64,000 bases of DNA from Diphasiastrum complanatum. Its lineage: Eukaryota; Streptophyta; Lycopodiopsida; Lycopodiales; Lycopodiaceae. The notes below the pieces were generated by a model that was given only the letters and a program-made list of their open reading frames with translations, was not told the origin of the DNA and searched no databases. A program made the translations under genes and the position numbers. Within the stretch, counting starts at the first letter, position 1. Each line of letters opens with the position of its first letter. Below, piece after piece: positions 58,609 to 64,000 of the stretch. The stretch spans positions 29,186,359 to 29,250,358 of the forward strand of contig CM055092.1 of the NCBI GenBank assembly GCA_029204225.1, written 5' to 3'.

Positions 58609-59767
58609 GATTCTAATGTTTCTTCAACTTTTAGGTTCTGTCCTAAAGCACTTAGCACTCACTTTTCTCTCAACAAATGATAGATAAAGAGATCTATGAA
58701 GATTTAGGACCCTAAAACACTTCTATCTTGAACCTAGATGGTTTCCAAGCATAGAAAGGAAGATTGAAACACATGCAACACTTTGCACACACTAAGAATG
58801 GATTACAAAATCAAACCAACCTGAAAACACTCTTGCTTAAGCTCTCAAACTTTCCAGCAAGTGACCAAATCAAGTTATGGTGTGAAGAGTTACTTGCATT
58901 CTTAGAAAATACCCAAAACTAGGATGCCAAGATTACCTAGTAATGAACAAACTTGATGAACATATGATCAACACACTAAGATATTGATTCAACCTGTAAA
59001 ACCACATGTAAACCACACTTCTAAAAGTTTATAAACTCCAGCAAGTGATAAATACAAGATTTAGAGGTGAATGAATGAGCACACTTAGTGAATCACAAGA
59101 CTAGCTTCACTATCTTGTCAAATCTTGGTGTTTAGATGTAGATCTAAGATCACTTCACATGAGAATGTTCCTCAACCTGTTAAGAACCTGAAAACACACT
59201 TGCATAATGGTTAACACCTTCCAGCAAATGCTCCAATCAAATTACATAAGGAGAGTTACTTACATGCTCAACAAAGTACACCAAAATTTATGCCAAAATT
59301 GATGACAATCTTTACAATATGCTCTTCACAATGGAGCTTACAATATGTTCACCCAAAAAAGGGGATCTTTCATCCAAATGGGAGCTTTGCTCAGCCTTTA
59401 GGAGAATTACAACTCACTCAAAAGAGCATTTGTCATCCACTTAAGGAGAAGTTTCATCCACTTAAGGAGAGTGTTCATCCAAGAATGGAGATTGTCAACA
59501 ATAGGATTGAAAAGAACATTGTTAGTATTGAATATGCACAAGCCTCACAATCACAAATGATTAGGTGTTATGATCTGATCCAAAATAGTTTCTTTTCAGC
59601 CTCTGATCTTCAATAGACCTGAAATATGCTTTTGATCCACAAGTTCAACTCACAAAACAAAGGTTAGTAAGATTTGATCAACAAAGCAATGCAAAATCAT
59701 GCTAGAACTTGATCAAACATCCAAATATCACCAAAAATGGAATACTTACTGTAAATAGAAGCCAACC
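58609..59767 (-). other. untranslated leader of intact copia
   Basis: About 1.16 kb between PBS and gag ATG, without a conserved ORF. It contains a short tandem repeat of CATCCACTTAAGGAGA near 59435-59470. It probably holds RNA packaging signals. Confidence 0.7.
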
Positions 59768-59780
59768 AGCTCTGATACCA
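59768..59780 (-). promoter_or_regulatory. primer-binding site of intact copia
   Basis: On the minus strand TGGTATCAGAGCT directly after the 5' LTR end, complementary to initiator tRNA-Met. Confidence 0.95.
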
Positions 59781-60435
59781 TGTGAAAAATACAGATCCTA
59801 AGTGGATCTAAACTCCAAGATCATTGGCTTGAATGCTTGCACTCCAAACTACATAAGCTAGGAATTGGCAACACATTCTATGCTACCTAGAATGCAAAGA
59901 ACTTGATCAAAAAGCATTTATCACAAATGGAAACTTCCATAAACATCAAGTGCGGCCCAAAATAGCATTATACAGTCCATAATACATCAGCCTACCACTT
60001 TTGGAAAGCACCTAAGATCATACACAATAGCTTGAAGACAATACACACAACAATGCTCTCAATGGAGGAAGAAACAATGACAATGATCTATTGATCTCAA
60101 TGAAGCATACAAAAGGTTTCTCCAACCTGTTCTCCACGACTTCCCTACTATTTATGGATGAGGAAGATGACTCTCTCTCCTCTCTCTAGAAGGTACTTGA
60201 CCCTAGATATTCCCTATATAGGAAAAATAGCTAAAAATGGCTTATATGACCAAAATACATCAAAATGGTCTCATTTTGAAGGGTATGAAGTTTGACACTT
60301 CATCATACTGAAAAAATATAGTAAATAAAAACATTGTGGCCTGGTTCACACGTGCAAAACTCCAGAACCAAAACTATTTACAATTTTAGCCAATTTAGGC
60401 CTCAAACTAGCTAGGAAATGTTGACAATTTTCACA
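59781..60435 (-). repeat. 5' LTR of intact copia
   Basis: 655 bp, nearly identical to 54005-54659. It should hold promoter and transcription start. ATGCT follows at 60436. Confidence 0.95.
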
Positions 60436-61371
60436 ATGCTGATCATACACCAACAATCCTTTTCCACACAAGTCATGTCCAACAAGAAACATATCCTCAG
60501 AAAAAATGTATTGCTCTGGAGTAGGATATCTTCTTTGAAACTCAATGAACTCCTCCTCACTAGGAGCATTTGCGCCATAGGCTAGACATTGTTGCCTTGT
60601 AATTTTTAAGGCCTGCCCTCCAGACTTCCAACCACCTTCATCTTGATAATCAATCCCTTCAATTAAATCATCATGATTGAAGTCTATTATATCTGAAATT
60701 TCTGACAATGCCTTGGCTAGTATAGATAGGATCTCGTCCTCTCTCATGTCGAACACATCCGTAGGCTATTCATATGGTATACAAAAATGTCGAGCAGTGT
60801 CTTCCTTTTATCGTGTTCTTCTACACCTGATGTAGAAGATATTACCATCGACCGTGACAGAGCAGGGTCATACATCGAAGCCAGCCTAGCCTCTACCTCA
60901 TCACCCAATACTTCGTCTTTTAAATTTTTGTCCACATCGACAGGAAATCTCTGAGTAGATGTTCTACTTGAAGAACCAACACCACTTAATCTGGAAGATT
61001 GGCCGTATTAACGCAGATATGAAAAAAACAAAAGCTATGCCCTCAGCTATAAACCTGCATGATCTCCTATGGGATTCACAATATTGTACCACCTTCAGGT
61101 TCTCGTCAAGTTTGGTAAACTTCCTATCATGCTTGTGCTTGGCTTCAGGCTGGGCAACTATCAGTTCATGGAAATGAATAAACTTCACAATAACAAGAGA
61201 TAAATCGCGGATGCTAGTCCGAAACTTTTCGAATAATTCTAATAGGTGAGACTTGTGCTCAAGCACAAATCTATCAACATCAAATTTAAGATGAAAAATC
61301 GATGAAAAGTACTCAGTCCTGTATAGAACACCAGCGTCAGAGAGAAATTTATGCAGCTTGTCAGATTCCAT

Positions 61372-62271
61372 ATCAGAAATTATAGACAACACTGGATATT
61401 GGATATCGCAGGCATGCGAGGAATGGAGACAATTTGGATCGACAGAGAGACTGTTGTGTGGCAGCGATATCAGGCAAACAAGCATGTAAGAATATCGCAA
61501 GGACGCGACGGTGTGCAACAAAAATAGAAAAAAGTAGCAGCGTCGCATCGTAGTGATATTCGACAACTAAAATGGATATCCGATATTGCAGGCACGGAGG
61601 GAGTGATGGCAAATAAAATGGAACGTAGTGGACTCGCGTGGTTGCGATATTGCCTTGACAATCTCTGAATAGCAAAACGTTTTATGGTGTTGTTTAACAC
61701 TTATATACATCCCGTAGATTCATCGCAGTCGTTCGGAAGTCATCGTTAGATATGCGACACTTCAGAGATGCGTCAAGTCATATAATGCGTGCGAAGCATT
61801 TATGTGAAGTTTCGGCCAAATCCATAGGTGACACGTGTGTGCTTGAAAAGAGGACATGTGTATCCGCACATGTGGAGGAATTATTAATACAACACACGAA
61901 TCAGGATTTGGCACGTGTGTGGTTGAAAATATGACACATGTATTTGCACGTGTCTAGCAATCATTAATAGGACACACGAATCAGAAATTGGCACGTGGCA
62001 TTTTTCATTTAATGCACGAAAATCTCTCTATATAAGCAACCACCGCGAATGAAAACCATTTGGCTACCTGATTCCTGAATCGTTTCTTGCTCTCTCTCAC
62101 GGAAACACGATATTGGAGCCGCACGACCATCAACGATATTTCTGAGAGTTCTGCTTGCTTCTCGCGCCGCTGCGATATTGGAATCTAGTGGCCTGATATC
62201 GGAGCCGCGCGAAGATCTTTGTTCGATCAACTCATCTATGACCTAGTCGCGTGCCTGCGATATCGGAAGCA
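61372..62271. promoter_or_regulatory. divergent promoter between the unknown gene and the histone-type gene
   Basis: It drives the minus gene leftward and the histone-type gene rightward. G-box or related cores lie near 61834, 61856, 61873, 61911, 61935, 61947 and 61992. A TATA box TATATAAG is at 62029-62036 for the rightward gene. GATATYG words recur on both sides: GATATCGCAGGCATG at 61402, GATATCAGGCA near 61466, GATATTGCAGGCAC near 61582, and in the opposite orientation GCCTGCGATATCGGAAGC near 62253 plus GATATTGGAGCC and GATATCGGAGCC in the leader. These may be binding sites for an element-encoded protein. Confidence 0.55.
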
Positions 62272-63772
62272 ATGGCAAGGACCAAACAGACCATGCATCC
62301 AAAGTCTACTGCCCCACCAGCTGGTCAAGCCACATCATCCTTGCATCCTACAGCTTCTCGATCTCGTGCTAGGGGGCCTGGTAGAATACCCTGCCCATGG
62401 CTCAGAGATATTAGGAGGTTACAGAAGTCCACCAACCTTCTGAAACTGAAATCTGACTTCAATCGAATAGTGAGGGATGTGACAAGGTCTTTGTCCGTGT
62501 ATGTTAGATGGTGCGTGACTGCAATTGAAGCATTGCATATAGCCTACGAAGATTATCAGATTAGGTTTTTTGAGGATACTATGCTTGCTACTATACACAC
62601 AAAGCGGGTGACTATCATGCCCAAGGATATGGAGCTTGTATTTGGGCTGAGGAATCAGTACGAGCAGGTATTCAAGGCACCTGCACCTCCCCGACTAGCT
62701 CCCACGGTTAGACCCCCTTATCAAAGGAAAAGAAAGAAGTCAAGGACAGTGAGGTCAGGAGCCAGGGCTAAAAAAAACCAAATCAAGCCAGTTGAAGACC
62801 AGCCAACTGATGATCAAGTTGGGCCGTCTAGGGTGGAACCTGAAGGATCCCTTTCTTCTCCACCTCTGTCTAAAAGAAGATTAGTACTATCAGATGAGAC
62901 CGACCAGATGATAGGCCAGACCCAATTGATTCTTGATACATTGAAAGGTCAAGAGGGTCTTTCTGTCACTCCTGGTTTAAATCTTTTACTAGATTATTCT
63001 TCTGATAGTGACCAATCTTTGGATTTGCCGAGACGCACCACAGAGGATCTAGATAGATATATAACAAAATCAATTGCTCTTTTTCCTGAATGCCCATCTT
63101 AGTCAATAGGAACTGTATATAGAAATTTAGTTGTTCAATATCCAGTCGATCCCATGCTGACATTTTTTGATTCTGAGCGATATATAATTTTTGACGAGTA
63201 CATAGCTAAAAAAATAGATAAATTAGGTGGTCACATTGTATTCAATATATATTTGGCCTCCGAATTATTTTAATCCTGTTATCTGTAAGGAGTTATTGAT
63301 CTTCGGACCTCACAAACCCAGTTGTCGAAGTTGGACTCAATTATTGGGTTCAGTTGTACAAAAACGATAGTGTTCCTGGTGTTTTTGTGCTTACTCAATT
63401 TTTTTGTCACCTGCCTAAGGACGAGCAGTCAGCTGCATCATGTTTACGATATATGCCATGCGACTCCGAAATTTTGGTTGTACCATACTGTCAAAAGTAT
63501 GTATTGTTTAATTTGATTTGTATGTATTGTTTTCTTATATGCTTTATTTGTATTTTTTTTCAATGGCATATCATTGACTATTTGGTTGATTGTAGTCATT
63601 CAGTTGTGGCTGCTATGCCATTAAAAATGTAAAATGCTTTATGGAATGGTTCATCAGCCAAGGTGAAAATGTCGATATACATCAGGTAATTTGGGTCTGG
63701 ATGTACACTGATTTTTTACTTGTGTGTATTCGTCTAACTTGTCTATTGTTGATGATTTGCAGTTCACTTGAG
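62272..63772 (+). pseudogene. histone H3/CENH3-like fold joined to Ulp1/C48-like region (copy 2)
   Basis: ATG 62272 opens 276 codons. Residues 1-40 are an H3-like tail (MARTKQT). Residues about 44-127 are the full histone fold: LRDIRRLQKSTNLLKLKSDF, VRDVTRSLS, RW, EALHIAYEDYQIRFFEDTML and IHTKRVTIMPKDMEL, the last being the most conserved part of H3. A Pro-rich hinge, a basic NLS-like stretch (KRKKSRTVRSGARAKK, about 153-168) and an acidic SSDSDQSL follow. A TAG at 63100-63102, CAG in copy 1, ends the frame. The downstream part (to FFCHLP, CDSEILVVPYCQ, intron 63497-63595) matches copy 1 but has small deletions and lacks HHW. CENH3 traits include Arg-Trp in loop 1 and EDY; the NLLIP match is in copy 1 only. 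Function is unknown; chromatin targeting of the element is a guess. Confidence 0.6.
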
Positions 63773-64000
63773 TTAATATAAAAGGAGCCAAAAGTTAGCA
63801 ATCTAAAATTTCACAAAGAAAGTTAAGCTCACCAATATTGTAGAGTTACTGATTCATCAAAGCTTTAATTTGTTTCGACAATTTCTATGCTTGACAATAA
63901 ATCTTTGCATGGGATATGATCTTCTTGCCTTGCTCTAATCTGCATTAACATTGCAAATGATCTACCAATAAATCATTGTTAATAAATAACAGTATAACAA
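63773..64000. other. no gene recognised
   Basis: Short AT-rich end of the window. It may still be part of the histone-carrying element; no terminus is visible. Confidence 0.4.

Larger units (their letters stand above)
54005..60435 (-). mobile_element. intact Ty1/copia retrotransposon, recent insertion
   Basis: Full-length element of 6431 bp on the minus strand: LTR 59781-60435, PBS 59768-59780, leader, one 1317-codon gag-pol, polypurine tract 54660-54669, LTR 54005-54659. LTR ends are TGTGAA...TTCACA in plus-strand reading. ATGCT at 54000-54004 and at 60436-60440 is a 5-bp target duplication. I count two differences between the 655-bp LTRs (near 54434/60210 and 54543/60319). This indicates a young, possibly active copy. 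It sits in an exon of the unknown gene of the histone-carrying element. Confidence 0.97.
53457..61371 (-). pseudogene. unknown element-encoded gene, split by a copia insertion
   Basis: Minus strand from ATG 61371 (MESDKLHKFLSDAGVLYRTE). The frame changes near 60980, probably through an intron or indel, to VDVDKNLKDEVLGDEVEARLASMYDPALSR (about 60950-60750). It continues as EDEILSILAKALSEI, GGWKSGGQALKITRQQCLAYG and EFQRRYPTPEQY to 60436, where the copia begins. Beyond the copia, from 54004, the same frame goes on as HDV, then a likely intron (53997-53890), then DTIEVDDFATRRGGARGAVG. One in-frame TAG follows, and the last block ends at TDEDM, stop 53457. No known domain is recognised. It is convergent with the transposase-like gene (20 bp between ends) and divergent from the histone-type gene. 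Loss of the gene was caused or sealed by the copia insertion. Confidence 0.5.
49954..63772 (+). mobile_element. histone-carrying element, copy 2 (interrupted by a young copia)
   Basis: The left part (49954-51185) matches copy 1. It contains a transposase-like gene (+), an unknown gene (-) split by a copia insertion at 54005-60435, a divergent promoter and the histone/C48-like gene (+). Without the copia and its duplicated ATGCT it would span about 7.4 kb to where I lose the coding signal. The right terminus is not defined and may lie beyond the window. All genes have lesions, so this copy is not autonomous. Confidence 0.6.

Overview
This window looks like nuclear DNA of a land plant with a large, repeat-rich genome. 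The evidence is a series of LTR retrotransposons primed by plant initiator-methionine tRNA (primer-binding site TGGTATCAGAGC, seen six times on the + strand and once on the - strand), a spliced plant-type 2-oxoglutarate/Fe(II) dioxygenase gene, and GT-AG introns. I cannot name the species from sequence alone. Only one ordinary host gene is visible. The rest is mobile DNA, mostly nested and broken.

Layout. 1-16.6 kb holds decayed Ty3/gypsy and Ty1/copia pieces on both strands, with two very long perfect dinucleotide arrays at 1082-1229 and 5663-5930. 16604-36117 is one Ty1/copia element with matching LTRs and a GTTGA target duplication, split by about 14 kb of later or rearranged insertions at 20594-34555. 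Those insertions include copia fragments on both strands, a gypsy element whose RT segment faces opposite to its RNase H/integrase segment, and a long decayed coiled-coil ORF of unknown family. 36.1-38.3 kb is a second copia family. 38.3-42.2 kb is largely featureless. 42261-44196 (minus) is the four-exon dioxygenase gene.

The most unusual part is 44.35-64 kb. Two related copies of a non-LTR mobile element lie here. Copy 2 (49954 to about 63.8 kb) carries, in order: a degenerate transposase-like gene (+) with an Asp/Asp-CxxC-His/Glu arrangement reminiscent of Transib/RAG1-type DDE enzymes; an unknown convergent gene (-); a divergent promoter packed with GATATYG and CACGTG motifs; and a gene (+) whose N-terminus is a histone H3/CENH3-like tail and fold, followed by an NLS-like basic linker and a region resembling a Ulp1/C48 SUMO-protease domain. 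Copy 1 (44351-47331) looks like an internal-deletion derivative, with the start of the transposase gene joined directly to the histone-gene promoter. Both histone-type genes are broken in different places, so the design is inferred from comparing the two copies.

A full-length copia element (54005-60435, intact 1317-codon gag-pol, LTRs differing at about two positions, ATGCT target duplication) has inserted into the unknown minus-strand gene of copy 2. It is the youngest and most probably active element in the window. A degenerate copia (47332 to about 49953) cuts copy 1 and separates it from copy 2. An extended G-box palindrome (CACACGTGTG) recurs in otherwise dissimilar LTRs and in the promoter of the histone-carrying element.
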